From: Alphaproteobacteria bacterium
GTDB lineage: Bacteria; Pseudomonadota; Alphaproteobacteria; Micavibrionales; Micavibrionaceae
Length of the DNA stretch: 56,687 nt
Assembly: GCA_020445145.1 (NCBI GenBank)
Contig: JAGRHC010000018.1
Span: forward strand, 1-56,687
Reading direction: 5' to 3'
A program made the translations under genes and the position numbers. The notes below the pieces were generated by a model that searched no databases, was not told where the DNA came from, and saw only the letters and a program-made list of their open reading frames with translations. Shown one piece after another: positions 15,726 to 25,823 of this stretch. How positions within the stretch are numbered: the first letter of the stretch is position 1; each line of letters starts with the position of its first letter.

Positions 15726-18700
15726 TTAATCCGCACCTGAGATCATCCGCAGACGATCATTATTCGCCGCATCTTGGTCGAGGCGGAAGTCGACGCAATA
15801 AACATTACCAACTTTGCCTTCGCTCGAAACGCGCTGACAGGTTGTATAGGTCTCACCGGAGGTCAAACCACCAGGAAGGTTGCGACCTTCGCTCTGAACA
15901 ATCGCAACACGTGGATCCTGATCAGCCGATACATTGCCACGGCGTGCCGCATCTCTTTCAGCGCGGCGGCGCTCAAAATCTTCTGCCGAAACAACATTCT
16001 GAGGCAAACCTCCATCATGACCATGCGCTCTGACCTGACCGCCGGCCAGGGAGCCTTCACGGCGTGATCCGTCAGTTGCCGTGTAGGCATATGTCGTCCC
16101 GCTAGACATACCATTTGAACCGCTGTAAACCGTCCGCGGTGCATGATTTGCCGAACCAAGCTGAGAGTCCCAGCGGCTGGTCCGATTAGACACAGCATCA
16201 AATTTATCCTGAATGTCCCCGGTATTGCTCAAGGCCCAAGCCGTCAGACCCAGAACGATCCCCCAGCGCACCGTAGAATTGTTCAGGAAGCTCAAGCCCG
16301 GAATATTCCCGGCGATATCCGTCCCGATAAGACCGGCAAGGAACCACATGCTGACATAACCGGCCTTGTACATCACTTCGCCGTCTTTACCGGCATTCTT
16401 CGACGCCCAGAACAAATCGTTCTTCGCCCAGTGTGTTACGCCGCCCCAAGTCCCGGCAACAGAATCCCACATCTCACCTAATTTACCAGGTGTGCCGTCA
16501 CGTTCGCCGATCAAATCCCCGATTAAGTTCGTGCCACCGTTCTTACCGCGCCACATATTCCGGGCAGGATCCAGATAACCCTCCTTGATATTATTATCAA
16601 TTTCCTGCCCAAGGGTCCCGGTCGTAACTTTATTAATCGCCTTCTTATGAGCCTTTGTAGCCTGAGCGTACGCCGCATTACTACGCCCACCTTGATTGAC
16701 ATGATTCTCAAGCGCCTCACGCCCGGACCGCGCCGCAGCCACGTCGGTGGCTTGGACAATAGCCTCATACTGACGGTCAATCTCAACCTTATCGGCTTTC
16801 AAAGCTTCATAGGCTTGACTTGTAAGTCTCTTTTGCTCTTCAAGCTCGGAAAGATCATGGTCATACCGATGAACATCCCCAGCCGGCAACCGCAGGCGTA
16901 GCTTGGTTACCTGATCAATCGCCTGATCGATCTCCTTCATAAATTGTTCTGTATCATGCATCTGCTTTTGTTGATTAACAACAAAGACATAAGCCTTCTG
17001 TTTTTCTTGCTCCAGATCTTTATTGACCGGAGGTGTTGTCGGCGTCCCAGCCGGCGCACCGCCACCAGAGCCAGCAGGAGCACCCGTTCCAGCCGGAGCA
17101 CCGGTCCCTGCAGGGGCAGGGGAGGGGCTCGCCGTCGGTGCAACCACAGGCGCCGAAACGCCAGGCAAAGCGGTCTGCTGGGAAGCAATAGCAACTTTAA
17201 GGTCGTTAAACCCTTTATCCAGCGCCAGCTTATTCGTTTGCGCTAGCCTCAAAGCGTCAGCCTGTTGATTAAGGTAACGCTGTGCCATGGGAAGCTGAGC
17301 GTCATTCGTAACACCCTTAACAAGGTCATCATAATGCTTCACATCATTATAGGATGTACCAACAGCAGCATTTAGCTTATCCATATCCGCACTAAGCTGA
17401 ACAGAACTATCCAGAAGGTCTTGAAGCTTCTTAGCCTCAACAGCACGCCCCGCTTGGGTTTCAGCTGCAATCGATTGACGAAGCGTCTCTTGCAAAGCCG
17501 CAATCGCAACAATATCCGCCGCCGCATCACTCTTAAGCTTCTCAGCCTCAGTCATGTTCTTAGCAGCTTGATTTTTAACATCAGCAAGGGTCACAGCCGG
17601 CTGTGGAGCAGGTTGTCCAGTTGGCACAGGTGGCGGCGGTTTGGCTGGCTCAGCAGCTTCAACACCATTTATGCCCCAAACAGCACGAGCAGGGTACGTC
17701 GCGGCATTAAACAGATTTCTTCCAACAAATTCAGTTGCAGGTGAATCTTTTTCTTTCCCCAATTCATAAATGCCAAAGCCAGCCAACGCAGGGTAACCAA
17801 GGTACGGCGAAGGAATTTTCCAGAACTTGAGCGTAAGGCCATTGACAAGCCCCATACTTGCCCCACGCACGACAGCTCTTGTTGTCGCACCAACAAAAGT
17901 CCCTCTGGTTGTAACAGAGTTCTTATAGTCTGGAACGGTATGCCCCCAACGATTACTCTCACCGGGTTTTGTACTTTCAGCACCCCTAAAGTAATTTGCA
18001 ACACGACGAATTTGGTATTTCTGCCAGTATTTAAGCGTATTATCACCCGGTAGGGCTATAGGGTTCGTGCCGCGCCAGCGTGCGGAGTAATCCCAGAAAT
18101 AGGTTGACTGCTCTGCAATAAAACGTGTGAACCTGTTGTCACGCCAATATCTTTCAGCAAGTCCAAGGTATGTTTCACTGGCAGCACCGGGGCCACGGGC
18201 ATATTCTTTCGCGATTTCTTCCTGAGCCGCCTTGAAAGCAACATCAAATTTAGGGTTATTTGCGTATTCGGGATTCGTTACCTTCAAAGAATCCACAGCC
18301 TTTTTAAAAGCCTTTGCCGTGGGAAAAGGAAACTCATCAACTTTTCCTTTTATGTGGGCTACGCGGGCCATTTGCTTAATCGCAAAAACTACCTCATGAC
18401 CGTATCCTTCTTCTATAAAGGAAGCAAAAGTATTAACAAACTCCTGAACTTGAAGATCTGTATTAAAGTTGAATTTAAAACGTCCCTTTTCATCTCGTTC
18501 CAAATACTTGTCAAGAAAGTGATTTTGCCAAGTTCTTTCCAGATTGTCGTCAGAAAGACCAGAAAAAGTCAGGGGTTTTCCTTTATAGCCAAGGTTTTCA
18601 TATCGCCCAGAATTGAGGTATTTTTCCATATTGACGCCATCGTATGCGCCGACATCAATTTTACGCTCCAGAGCTTCAATATATTGCGCAACAGCTTTCT

Positions 18701-20552
18701 TCCCGTTCGGCCATTTTCCCGTCAACCGTATTTGTGAATCAACAGCAAGATTATAGGCGCTGGACAAACCAGTAACGCTTTCCCGGACTTCATTTATATT
18801 CAATTTTCCATCTTGCAAAAGTTTTACATTTGCAAGAATTTCTTTCGCATTCTGTCCACGCTGGCCAAGGGCAAGATCATTTGCCATCTTCTCTATATGC
18901 CAAAGATATGCAACCAAATCCCGCTTCTGCACTGTTGTCAGGTCGTATACCCAGCCAGTTACATCTTTCCCTGGCTCCATCTTGCCAGTTGTCGGATTTT
19001 TTTTCAGATTTTTCGTTCTTTCAGCATTGGTAACATAGGTGTCTTCGACATGCTTACGTAATTTCTCAGCCTGCTCTTTCAGCACTTTAAGCTTATCTTG
19101 ATTATCTTTCGCAAACGTATCAAGAGTTTTGCGGATATCGATGCTTGCTCCGGATTCAACGGCGTCCAAAACCTTTTTGTTCATGGAAACAACAGCGTCA
19201 GCAACACCTGTATCAGCAAATTGCTTGTCCAGATACTCAATAACAGGACGTGTATTGCCAAAAGACCGTGCGCGCATGGCCGCAACAGGGAAGAGACGAA
19301 TGAATGGAAATTCCGGGCGCGTATGCGCGGCAAGCTTAATGCGATCAATCTTTGGAGCAAAAAGTGGCAAACCTTCTTCGTTGACCGGATGAGCGTTCTT
19401 GGTAACCGTAGACGATCCTGACGGGTTCATCTTAAAGACTCGCTGGAAGCCCTTACCAATCCATGGCGCAGCATACGCCCCAGCAGTACTGAATAGCATC
19501 CCGCCACCAACACCCATAGCTGTTGCTCCAGCAGCAGACATAAAATTATAGTCTTCTTGACGACCGCTCTCAACATGGGCAGCCTGAGTCTGCAGGTTAT
19601 ACTTTAAGCCAAACGCCCCACCAGTCGCCGCCGCCCAAGGAAGGGCCGCCCGCGCTTGCAAGCTGGATGTACGAAGAATGGCCGCCTTCTCAATTTCACG
19701 TAAAGAAGCACTCAGCCCCTTATCCAAAACAGCCTGAACCGCAACTTTATCGATGGCAGCAGAGCGGACGCCATTTGAGTTCACCGCTGCATTTAGAACG
19801 CGCTTCGCAGCAGTTTCCGCCGCTTCAACAGCGCCTTGCTTTCCGAGGGCTTTGATTTCCAGACGACCTGCGTTTGCAAGGGTCTTCTTTGCGGCCTCTT
19901 CGACTGTTTTTTGAATAGCTTCTTGACTAGCTCCGTTACGAACGGAATTTGCCGTTTGCTTGGTTACTTCCTTGGCAATCTCTTTCTTGAGAAGTTCAGA
20001 AGTAAGCTCAAGCGCACCTTCTGCACCAACTGCCTTGGCCCCAAGCCCCATGAGCTTTGCGCCACGGGCAACAAGACCCACACCAGCCAAATTCAGAGGG
20101 TCGACAATTGTCATCCCCAAGCCGCGACCAAAGCCGCTCCACGACATGCTCTTGTGTGAGTACGCATCAAGCATGTAAGAAAAAGCAAGCTTGGCCTCAA
20201 CATCATCAGTATGCATGATGCCATACAGACGCGTACCTGTAGAAACCGAGTTATTATCAAACTTACTGATCTTCCAGAGGCCCCAGCCACCAAGCTCTTC
20301 TTGTGCTTCTTTGGTGCCCATCCCGGCAGCATGTCTATCCCATGCACCAGCGCCATTATCGAGATCGTAAAGCTTTTTACAAGCGGCAAGCCAGCCTGCA
20401 TTCTTTACGAGTTCATCTTCTGTGAGTTCTTTGTTGAAAATAGTGTAATCAAAGCGACCATTATTTTTCCAGAATAAGGCCTTGCCATTGTCACCATCTG
20501 GATCGACGGTGATCTTCTGCTCTGTCGCTTCTCTTGTTGGCGTATCAACCAT
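15726..20552 (-). CDS. Giant protein of unknown function, 1608 aa
   Basis: Not recognised. Domains in order: an N-terminal globular part with many Trp (about 1-130; GGWGLWKISKF), weakly hydrophobic amphipathic stretches (about 135-170 and 320-350), and long Ala/Lys/Glu-rich helices (about 170-290). A central charged helical region follows (about 440-850), then Pro-rich linkers (about 964-987 and 1142-1176, the latter from 18-bp DNA repeats), coiled coil (about 990-1130 and 1190-1300), two hydrophobic helices (about 1395-1440), and a Gly/Ser/Arg-rich C-terminus with two Cys near the end. There is no signal peptide. The mix of helices, linkers and two late membrane segments would suit a structural, secreted or phage-derived internal protein, but nothing decides this. 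The upstream region resembles that of the 221-aa gene. Confidence 0.8.
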   Translation of the reverse strand: MVDTPTREATEQKITVDPDGDNGKALFWKNNGRFDYTIFNKELTEDELVKNAGWLAACKKLYDLDNGAGAWDRHAAGMGTKEAQEELGGWGLWKISKFDNNSVSTGTRLYGIMHTDDVEAKLAFSYMLDAYSHKSMSWSGFGRGLGMTIVDPLNLAGVGLVARGAKLMGLGAKAVGAEGALELTSELLKKEIAKEVTKQTANSVRNGASQEAIQKTVEEAAKKTLANAGRLEIKALGKQGAVEAAETAAKRVLNAAVNSNGVRSAAIDKVAVQAVLDKGLSASLREIEKAAILRTSSLQARAALPWAAATGGAFGLKYNLQTQAAHVESGRQEDYNFMSAAGATAMGVGGGMLFSTAGAYAAPWIGKGFQRVFKMNPSGSSTVTKNAHPVNEEGLPLFAPKIDRIKLAAHTRPEFPFIRLFPVAAMRARSFGNTRPVIEYLDKQFADTGVADAVVSMNKKVLDAVESGASIDIRKTLDTFAKDNQDKLKVLKEQAEKLRKHVEDTYVTNAERTKNLKKNPTTGKMEPGKDVTGWVYDLTTVQKRDLVAYLWHIEKMANDLALGQRGQNAKEILANVKLLQDGKLNINEVRESVTGLSSAYNLAVDSQIRLTGKWPNGKKAVAQYIEALERKIDVGAYDGVNMEKYLNSGRYENLGYKGKPLTFSGLSDDNLERTWQNHFLDKYLERDEKGRFKFNFNTDLQVQEFVNTFASFIEEGYGHEVVFAIKQMARVAHIKGKVDEFPFPTAKAFKKAVDSLKVTNPEYANNPKFDVAFKAAQEEIAKEYARGPGAASETYLGLAERYWRDNRFTRFIAEQSTYFWDYSARWRGTNPIALPGDNTLKYWQKYQIRRVANYFRGAESTKPGESNRWGHTVPDYKNSVTTRGTFVGATTRAVVRGASMGLVNGLTLKFWKIPSPYLGYPALAGFGIYELGKEKDSPATEFVGRNLFNAATYPARAVWGINGVEAAEPAKPPPPVPTGQPAPQPAVTLADVKNQAAKNMTEAEKLKSDAAADIVAIAALQETLRQSIAAETQAGRAVEAKKLQDLLDSSVQLSADMDKLNAAVGTSYNDVKHYDDLVKGVTNDAQLPMAQRYLNQQADALRLAQTNKLALDKGFNDLKVAIASQQTALPGVSAPVVAPTASPSPAPAGTGAPAGTGAPAGSGGGAPAGTPTTPPVNKDLEQEKQKAYVFVVNQQKQMHDTEQFMKEIDQAIDQVTKLRLRLPAGDVHRYDHDLSELEEQKRLTSQAYEALKADKVEIDRQYEAIVQATDVAAARSGREALENHVNQGGRSNAAYAQATKAHKKAINKVTTGTLGQEIDNNIKEGYLDPARNMWRGKNGGTNLIGDLIGERDGTPGKLGEMWDSVAGTWGGVTHWAKNDLFWASKNAGKDGEVMYKAGYVSMWFLAGLIGTDIAGNIPGLSFLNNSTVRWGIVLGLTAWALSNTGDIQDKFDAVSNRTSRWDSQLGSANHAPRTVYSGSNGMSSGTTYAYTATDGSRREGSLAGGQVRAHGHDGGLPQNVVSAEDFERRRAERDAARRGNVSADQDPRVAIVQSEGRNLPGGLTSGETYTTCQRVSSEGKVGNVYCVDFRLDQDAANNDRLRMISGAD
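17071..17124 (-). repeat. Three 18-bp tandem repeats inside the giant gene
   Basis: Three degenerate 18-bp units (17071, 17089, 17107) encode three copies of PAGTGA-like hexapeptides in a Pro/Gly/Ala linker between two coiled coils. Repeat slippage here could vary the linker length. Two overlapping GGGNAGGG octamers also fall in this stretch. Confidence 0.6.
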
Positions 20553-20585
20553 TCATTACACCCTTTTATATCACCTGGCTCATGT

Positions 20586-20672
20586 CATTTTTATATATTG
20601 AGCCGACTTATTCTTATTTCTTACCTGCATTCTACCTGAGTTGAAGGTTAAAATGCAAATTTATTCCATCAT
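20586..20672 (-). repeat. Upstream duplicated sequence, copy A (before the giant gene)
   Basis: Shares an identical 14-mer (AGAATGCAGGTAAG on the minus strand, 20633 to 20620) and similar flanks (AATAAG then CGGC, and an A-rich block ending GCAAAT) with copy B at 21462-21541. It lies about 35-120 bases before the giant gene. It may be a shared promoter or regulator site. Confidence 0.5.
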
Positions 20673-20686
20673 TACAGATGGTTCAG

Positions 20687-21352
20687 TTACCCTATATCCA
20701 ATTCCGGCGCGCTTGCAGGCGGAAGGGACACATATCCTGTACTCTTTGCATCTGCAACTTGCTGCAAAGCACGATCGGAACCTGTTCTTGTTTCTGCGAC
20801 CTGAGGAGTATCTCCTGTATATTCATTCCAATATTTTTTAATTGTATCAAAATTCATGACAACGGCAGTAATAGCAACACCAGCCATAAGCAAACCTGCA
20901 TAGCTCGTACCACTATCATTATCTTTGCCGCCACTTGGCGTGAAGGCGTCCCATAATTTCTTGAGAGCCCACAAGCCTGCACCACTAACACCGGCACCTC
21001 CGAGGAGTTTCCAGATGTTAAAGCCGCCTTCTTCAGCTTCTGGCTTACCATCAGCATCAGTCCCAGCCTTTGCTCCAAAGAGCTTTGCCACAGCCTGTTC
21101 AGGGTTTCTAGCCAGATCTACTGCGGTTTTGGCACCCTCAACAGCTTCACCTGCAGCCCTTTTAGTATCAAGACGAAGCTGGTCCGCATTATGATAGGTT
21201 TCAGCAAGGCTATCACCCGCATCAGAAATAGTCTGCCTTACACCCTTTTGCTTAACTTCTTCCACTTTGTCATCAATAGCCTCTCCAAGTTCTTCCTGGA
21301 AGAACCACGCTGTGGCTGCAGTAAACGCCGCGCCTAACGCCCATCCCAACAT
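20687..21352 (-). CDS. Hypothetical protein with two hydrophobic regions, companion of the giant protein
   Basis: The 221-aa product has an N-terminal hydrophobic stretch (LGWALGAAFTAATAWFF), a long charged helix (about 25-90), an acidic turn, a Gly-rich hydrophobic region around LLGGAGVSGAGLWALKK, and one more helix (AGLLMAGVAITAVVMNF) followed by DTIKKYWNEYTG. The last part resembles the hydrophobic helix and following segment of the giant protein (WGIVLGLTAWALS then GDIQDKFDAVSN). It is probably a membrane-associated partner or fragment paralogue. Its upstream region holds copy B of the duplicated sequence. No known family. Confidence 0.65.
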   Translation of the reverse strand: MLGWALGAAFTAATAWFFQEELGEAIDDKVEEVKQKGVRQTISDAGDSLAETYHNADQLRLDTKRAAGEAVEGAKTAVDLARNPEQAVAKLFGAKAGTDADGKPEAEEGGFNIWKLLGGAGVSGAGLWALKKLWDAFTPSGGKDNDSGTSYAGLLMAGVAITAVVMNFDTIKKYWNEYTGDTPQVAETRTGSDRALQQVADAKSTGYVSLPPASAPELDIG

Positions 21353-21461
21353 TACACACCCCCCCGCAAGTCATGCGCAAAGGATGCGTCGTAAATGCAA
21401 CATATCCCTGAAATAAAAAGGTTATTCGTCATCGCTATCCTTTATCACCGCATCGGCACTT

Positions 21462-21541
21462 ATTTTAATATGCCGCTTATTTTTATATGCTTACCTGCAT
21501 TCTAACGGATAAAGTGCAGAAAAAGCAAATATTTTATGGTT
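21462..21541 (-). repeat. Upstream duplicated sequence, copy B (before the 221-aa gene)
   Basis: Contains the same 14-mer as copy A (minus strand, 21503 to 21490) with related flanks on both sides. It lies about 110-190 bases before the 221-aa gene, in the 223-base gap between that gene and the end of purH. No open reading frame in this gap looks real. Confidence 0.5.
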
Positions 21542-21575
21542 ATAGGAAAGCGTGCCCGGGAGGAGGGGCGGCAGA

Positions 21576-23204
21576 CTAATGTCTAAAATGCCGCATCCCG
21601 GTAAAGATCATCGCCAAGCCGCGCTCATTGGCCGCTTCAATGACCTCTTCATCACGGATAGAGCCGCCGGGCTGGATCACAGCCGTAACTCCGGCCTCCG
21701 CCGCAGCAATCAAGCCATCCGCAAACGGGAAGAACGCATCGGAAGCCACCACAGCGCCGCGAGCGAGGGAGTCGTCAAACCCGGCTTCCTTCGCTGCTTC
21801 CTGAGCCTTCCACGCCGCAATACGAGACGAATCGATTCGGCTCATCTGCCCGGCGCCAATCCCGACCGTCGCGCGGTCCTTGGCATAAACAATTGCATTG
21901 GATTTCACATGCTTGGCCACTGTAAAGGCAAACAGCAGGTCATCCCGCTCTTTTTGGGTCGGCTCACGATCGGAAACAACCTTCATCGTCTCGCGGTCAA
22001 TCACCGCGGCGTCCATATCCTGAACCAAAAGCCCCCCGGCAATACAGGTCACCATCCGGCGCTTTTCATCCCGCGCAGGCATAGAACCGGTCGTCAGAAC
22101 GCGAATATTCGGCTTTTTCTTTAAAACTTCAATCGCATCGCCCTCAATCGACGGCGCAATAATAACCTCGACAAACCGCTGGGTAATCGTCTCGGCCAAC
22201 GCGGCGCTCAACGTCCTGTTCAAGGCGATAATACCGCCAAAAGCGCTGGTCTGGTCGCAGAGCAGGGCCTTGTTATAGGCACCCAGCACATCCGCCCCGA
22301 CAGCAACCCCGCAAGGATTGGCATGCTTGATAATCGCCACAGCCGGATCGTCAAACTCGGCGACCAGCTCAAATGCCGCGTTCGTATCGTTGAGGTTGTT
22401 ATAGGAAAGCTCTTTCCCTTGCACCTGAGACGCACGCGCAGCCCCCGGACGCAAGCTGCCATCCACAAGATAAAGCGCTGCGTTCTGGTGTGGGTTCTCC
22501 CCGTAACGAAGCGGTTGCTTCAAAGTGCCGGAGAAGCTAATGCGGCGAGGGGTTGTCTCTTTTCTATGGGTCGCCAGCCAGCTCGAAATCGAGGAATCAT
22601 AGGTCGCCGTCAACGAAAATGCCGTGAAGGCAAGCTGAAGGCGCAAACCGTCTGATACGCCGCCCTCATAAGTATCAAGATCTTCCAGAACCCGCGCATA
22701 ATCCTGAGGGTCGGTTACAATCGCTACATGTTTGTGATTTTTCGCCGCAGCCCGGATCATCGCCGGACCGCCAATATCAATATTCTCGATACAGGTCGCA
22801 AAGCCCGCACCATCCTGTACGGTTTGCACAAACGGATAGAGATTAATAACCAGCATATCAATCGGCTCGATCTCGTTATCCTGCATCGCCTGCAAATGGT
22901 CTTCCTGATCGCGCTTGGCCAAAATCCCGCCATGGATTTTAGGGTGCAGCGTTTTTACCCGTCCTTCCATGATCTCGGGAAAGCCCGTGTGATCGGAAAC
23001 GCTTTTGACGGCAACGCCGGCATCTTCAAGGGCCTTGGCCGTCCCACCGGTCGAGAGAATTTCAACGCCGCGCTCTGAAAGCTTCTGAGCAAACGCGATA
23101 ATACCTTCCTTGTCCGAGACCGAAATCAAGGCACGCCTGATTTTCACAACGCCAGCCTCTTGAGATACGTTTTTATCGTCCATAGCAAGTTGTTCCGTTT
23201 CCAT
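21576..23204 (-). CDS. purH: Bifunctional AICAR transformylase / IMP cyclohydrolase (PurH)
   Basis: The 542-aa enzyme makes the last two steps of IMP synthesis: formylation of AICAR with 10-formyl-THF, and cyclisation. The N-terminal MGS-like cyclohydrolase domain starts at [12 protein letters not shown] (about 23-200) and has the family HPKIHGGIL loop. The C-terminal transformylase has KHANPCGVA (the catalytic Lys-His) and ends GMRHFRH, the usual terminus. Two starts are possible: ATG 23204 (METEQ) or ATG 23183 (MDDKN); neither has a strong ribosome site. It follows cheR by about 65 bases on the same strand. Confidence 0.97.
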   Translation of the reverse strand: METEQLAMDDKNVSQEAGVVKIRRALISVSDKEGIIAFAQKLSERGVEILSTGGTAKALEDAGVAVKSVSDHTGFPEIMEGRVKTLHPKIHGGILAKRDQEDHLQAMQDNEIEPIDMLVINLYPFVQTVQDGAGFATCIENIDIGGPAMIRAAAKNHKHVAIVTDPQDYARVLEDLDTYEGGVSDGLRLQLAFTAFSLTATYDSSISSWLATHRKETTPRRISFSGTLKQPLRYGENPHQNAALYLVDGSLRPGAARASQVQGKELSYNNLNDTNAAFELVAEFDDPAVAIIKHANPCGVAVGADVLGAYNKALLCDQTSAFGGIIALNRTLSAALAETITQRFVEVIIAPSIEGDAIEVLKKKPNIRVLTTGSMPARDEKRRMVTCIAGGLLVQDMDAAVIDRETMKVVSDREPTQKERDDLLFAFTVAKHVKSNAIVYAKDRATVGIGAGQMSRIDSSRIAAWKAQEAAKEAGFDDSLARGAVVASDAFFPFADGLIAAAEAGVTAVIQPGGSIRDEEVIEAANERGLAMIFTGMRHFRH

Positions 23205-23269
23205 CGCGGTTGCAGCTTTCTTTCATAAATAGTGTAAAATGCGAGCGGACTATAAGAGGAAATAACCCG

Positions 23270-24130
23270 TTATGCAAGGGCATGCGCACTGCCGCCCGTT
23301 GCCGTCATATGTAGCCCGGTCGGCAAGCCGTAAAGTCCCCTGGTATTCGGCACAGCCTTAAAAGCATCTGTAATCCCGAGGACCGTTTCAGCGCCGCCGA
23401 GAAACAGGAATGAATCCTGCACCATCTGACGTGACATACGCTCAAGAACATCTTTCTTGGTCGGCTGATCGAAGTAAATCAGAACATTTCGGCAGAAGAC
23501 AACATCAAACGACCCAAGCATGCTCATACTCTCAAGGAGATTGAAATACTTGAAATTAATCATACCGCGGATGTCATTATTCATTTGCCACTTATCACCT
23601 TTTTGGGTGAAGTATTTCATCAAATACTGAATAGGCAACCCGCGCTGCACTTCAAACTGAGAATAAAGCCCTTCACGGGCCAGCCCAAGAATCTCGTGGG
23701 AAATATCCGTCGCTGTAATCTCGAAGCTCCACCCCGGCATTTTCGCTTTTTCTTCATTGAGAAGCATCGCCAGCGAGTAGGGCTCCTGCCCGCTGGAGGA
23801 GGCCGCGCACCAGATTTTAAGGCGTTTCCCGCGCATGCCGGGATTTTTCATGAAATAGGGAAGGACATGTTCTTTAAACGTATCGAATGGACGAATGTCA
23901 CGGAAAAACGAAGTCTCGTTTGTGGTCATTGCCTCCACAATATCATTAATCAGATCTTTTGGAGGAACGCCGCGCAACGCACCTGTAAGGGCATCAATAT
24001 TGCCGTAGCCCCATTTTTTAGCCACCGGCCCCAAACGCGAATCCAGCAGGTACGACTTGTCCTGTGTCAAGACAAGCCCTGAACGCTGCTTCAGCAAATC
24101 TTTGTAGATATCAAAATCCGTTATATGCAT
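23270..24130 (-). CDS. cheR: Chemotaxis protein methyltransferase CheR
   Basis: The 286-aa protein methylates receptor glutamates with S-adenosylmethionine. It has the CheR_N helical domain (about 1-70), then the Rossmann methyltransferase domain: TNETSFFRDIRPF, WCAASSSGQEPYSLAM for SAM binding, TATDISHEIL, and DVVFCRNVLIYFD near 205-218. It lies last of the che genes, 29 bases after cheB. Length is normal. The absence of receptor genes in the cluster means the substrates are encoded elsewhere; the only receptor-like gene in the window is the broken FIST-MCP. Confidence 0.95.
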   Translation of the reverse strand: MHITDFDIYKDLLKQRSGLVLTQDKSYLLDSRLGPVAKKWGYGNIDALTGALRGVPPKDLINDIVEAMTTNETSFFRDIRPFDTFKEHVLPYFMKNPGMRGKRLKIWCAASSSGQEPYSLAMLLNEEKAKMPGWSFEITATDISHEILGLAREGLYSQFEVQRGLPIQYLMKYFTQKGDKWQMNNDIRGMINFKYFNLLESMSMLGSFDVVFCRNVLIYFDQPTKKDVLERMSRQMVQDSFLFLGGAETVLGITDAFKAVPNTRGLYGLPTGLHMTATGGSAHALA

Positions 24131-24159
24131 TCTTGCTTCTCTTTCACAAATCCAGTCTT

Positions 24160-25356
24160 CTAGAGGACCGCTTTCTTAATCCAGGGGCCGATATCATCAA
24201 GGGGCAAAACCGCGCTGCACAAACCATTCGTTGCCACAGCGCCCGGCATCCCCCAGACCACACTTGTCGCCTCATCCTGAGCCACAAGACGTCCGCCTTT
24301 TTCAACCAGTATCTTCATACCCTGCAAGCCATCGTGACCCATGCCCGTTAAAATTACACCTAAAACATGATCACCGTAAATATCAACGAGAGATCGAATC
24401 ATAGGATCAACAGCAGGCTTGCAGAAATTCTCCTGAGGGCCATCATCCAGACGGATTTTAAGTGCACCCCCGATACGCTCAAATAACATATGTTTGCCGC
24501 CGGGCGCAACGTAAACACACCCATTTTGCACAGGCATACCATGCTCGCCCTCAAAGCTTGTAATCCCGGTCTGCATTTTGATGTGCTCAGCCAAAATTTT
24601 GGTAAAGGTAGCAGGCATGTGCTGCGTAATGACAATCGGAACATTGAAGCCAGAGCAATGTTTTAATACTTTAAAAAGAGCCTGCGGCCCGCCGGTAGAG
24701 CTTCCGATCGCAACGATTGATGGTCTCCCTTTATAGGCGCGAGGGTCATTTCTTATCGTCACTTCACTTTTAAAAATTGGTCGCGAAGGAGGTGCCGCCA
24801 CAGTCGACTGGCGCGGTGCTTGGGCAGAAGAAGGCATAGTGGCAGGAGTGCTATGGTAGTTAGGGGAGGAAACAGAAGGCGCAGGAGACTGGAACATCTT
24901 GCTTCGTGGTGCAAGGTTTCTAATAAGAGCCATCAAATCACGCTGGAAAGGCGAACCCGGGCCGGTCTCGATAGAGCTACTGGGTTTAACAATCGAATCA
25001 ACAGCGCCAAGTGACAAGGCCTTCATCGTAATGTCGGCACCCTTCGCCGTAAGGGTGGAGCACATAATAACCTTTGTCTTTGGGGAGGCTTCCAGAATGC
25101 GGGGAAGGGCGGTAATTCCGTCCATAACAGGCATTTCAACATCCAGAATAAGAATATCCGGTTGGACCAAACGTGCCTTGGTGACTCCATCCTGACCGTT
25201 TGCAACCGAGCCGACAATCTCTACATTAGGGTCAGTTTTTAAAATGCGACCTAAGGCGCCGCGAATGACGGCAGAATCATCAACAAGGACAATATTGATT
25301 TTCTTCTGGTCTGATGTTCCTGCTCTGAAAACTGTATCCATAGAGTTTTTACGCAC
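24160..25356 (-). CDS. cheB: Chemotaxis response regulator / protein-glutamate methylesterase CheB
   Basis: The 398-aa protein demethylates receptors when phosphorylated by CheA. The N-terminal receiver domain has the acidic pair in LVDDSAVIRG and the phosphorylated Asp in ILDVEMPVMDG. A Pro/Ser-rich linker of about 55 residues follows (about 160-210). The C-terminal esterase shows AIGSSTGGPQALF (active Ser), TQHMPATFT (His) and GMGHDGLQGM (Asp), all three present. The longer start is GTG 25356; ATG 25341 (MDTVF) gives 393 aa and is equally possible. It is 18 bases from cheY, in one operon. Confidence 0.95.
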   Translation of the reverse strand: MRKNSMDTVFRAGTSDQKKINIVLVDDSAVIRGALGRILKTDPNVEIVGSVANGQDGVTKARLVQPDILILDVEMPVMDGITALPRILEASPKTKVIMCSTLTAKGADITMKALSLGAVDSIVKPSSSIETGPGSPFQRDLMALIRNLAPRSKMFQSPAPSVSSPNYHSTPATMPSSAQAPRQSTVAAPPSRPIFKSEVTIRNDPRAYKGRPSIVAIGSSTGGPQALFKVLKHCSGFNVPIVITQHMPATFTKILAEHIKMQTGITSFEGEHGMPVQNGCVYVAPGGKHMLFERIGGALKIRLDDGPQENFCKPAVDPMIRSLVDIYGDHVLGVILTGMGHDGLQGMKILVEKGGRLVAQDEATSVVWGMPGAVATNGLCSAVLPLDDIGPWIKKAVL

Positions 25357-25374
25357 CGGCGTTAAGTGTTTATA

Positions 25375-25749
25375 CTATTCAGCTGCAATCAGGCCGATTT
25401 GCGTAAATTTAGCCTCTATAATCTCGCTGTCAAAGGGTTTCATGATATATTCATTAGCTCCGGCCTGCATCGCACGCTGGATATGGGCCATATCATTCTC
25501 AGTTGTACAAAATACAACCTTTGGCACCCCGCCGCCTGGCATCTGGCGAAGTTTTTCAAGAAACTCGATCCCGCTCATCACAGGCATGTTCCAGTCGAGA
25601 ATAATCGCATCAGGCATAGCTTCCTGACAGGCTTCATAAGCTTTTTGGCCGTCTTCAGCCTCTCGGCATTCAAATCCGAGATCATGCACGATTCGCCCGG
25701 CTACTTTGCGGACAACGCGGCTATCATCGACGATAAGGCAAGATTTCAT
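25375..25749 (-). CDS. cheY: CheY-type single-domain response regulator
   Basis: The 124-aa receiver domain without output domain carries phosphate from CheA to the flagellar switch or acts as a phosphate sink. Acidic pocket D8/D9, phospho-acceptor D52 in IILDWNMPVMSG, Thr in VVFCTTEND and Lys in EYIMKPFDSE are all visible. The DWNMPVM form is typical of alphaproteobacterial che-operon CheY. It lies between cheW and cheB on the same strand; the 75-base gap before it (from cheW) may hold a minor promoter, but none is obvious. Confidence 0.95.
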   Translation of the reverse strand: MKSCLIVDDSRVVRKVAGRIVHDLGFECREAEDGQKAYEACQEAMPDAIILDWNMPVMSGIEFLEKLRQMPGGGVPKVVFCTTENDMAHIQRAMQAGANEYIMKPFDSEIIEAKFTQIGLIAAE

Positions 25750-25823
25750 GACACCCTCATGTTCTGTTCACATCGTGGAAAAGTATCACAGACTAGTGAA
25801 GAAAAAATAAAGCTTTTTCTAAT

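Noticed and set aside
20641..20841. A plus-strand frame near the duplicated upstream sequence
   Set aside because: Antisense to the 3' end of the 221-aa gene, with no ribosome site.
13985..21352. A prophage explanation for the unknown island
   Set aside because: No integrase, terminase, portal, capsid or lysis gene, no tRNA and no attachment repeats at the edges; the giant protein alone is not enough.
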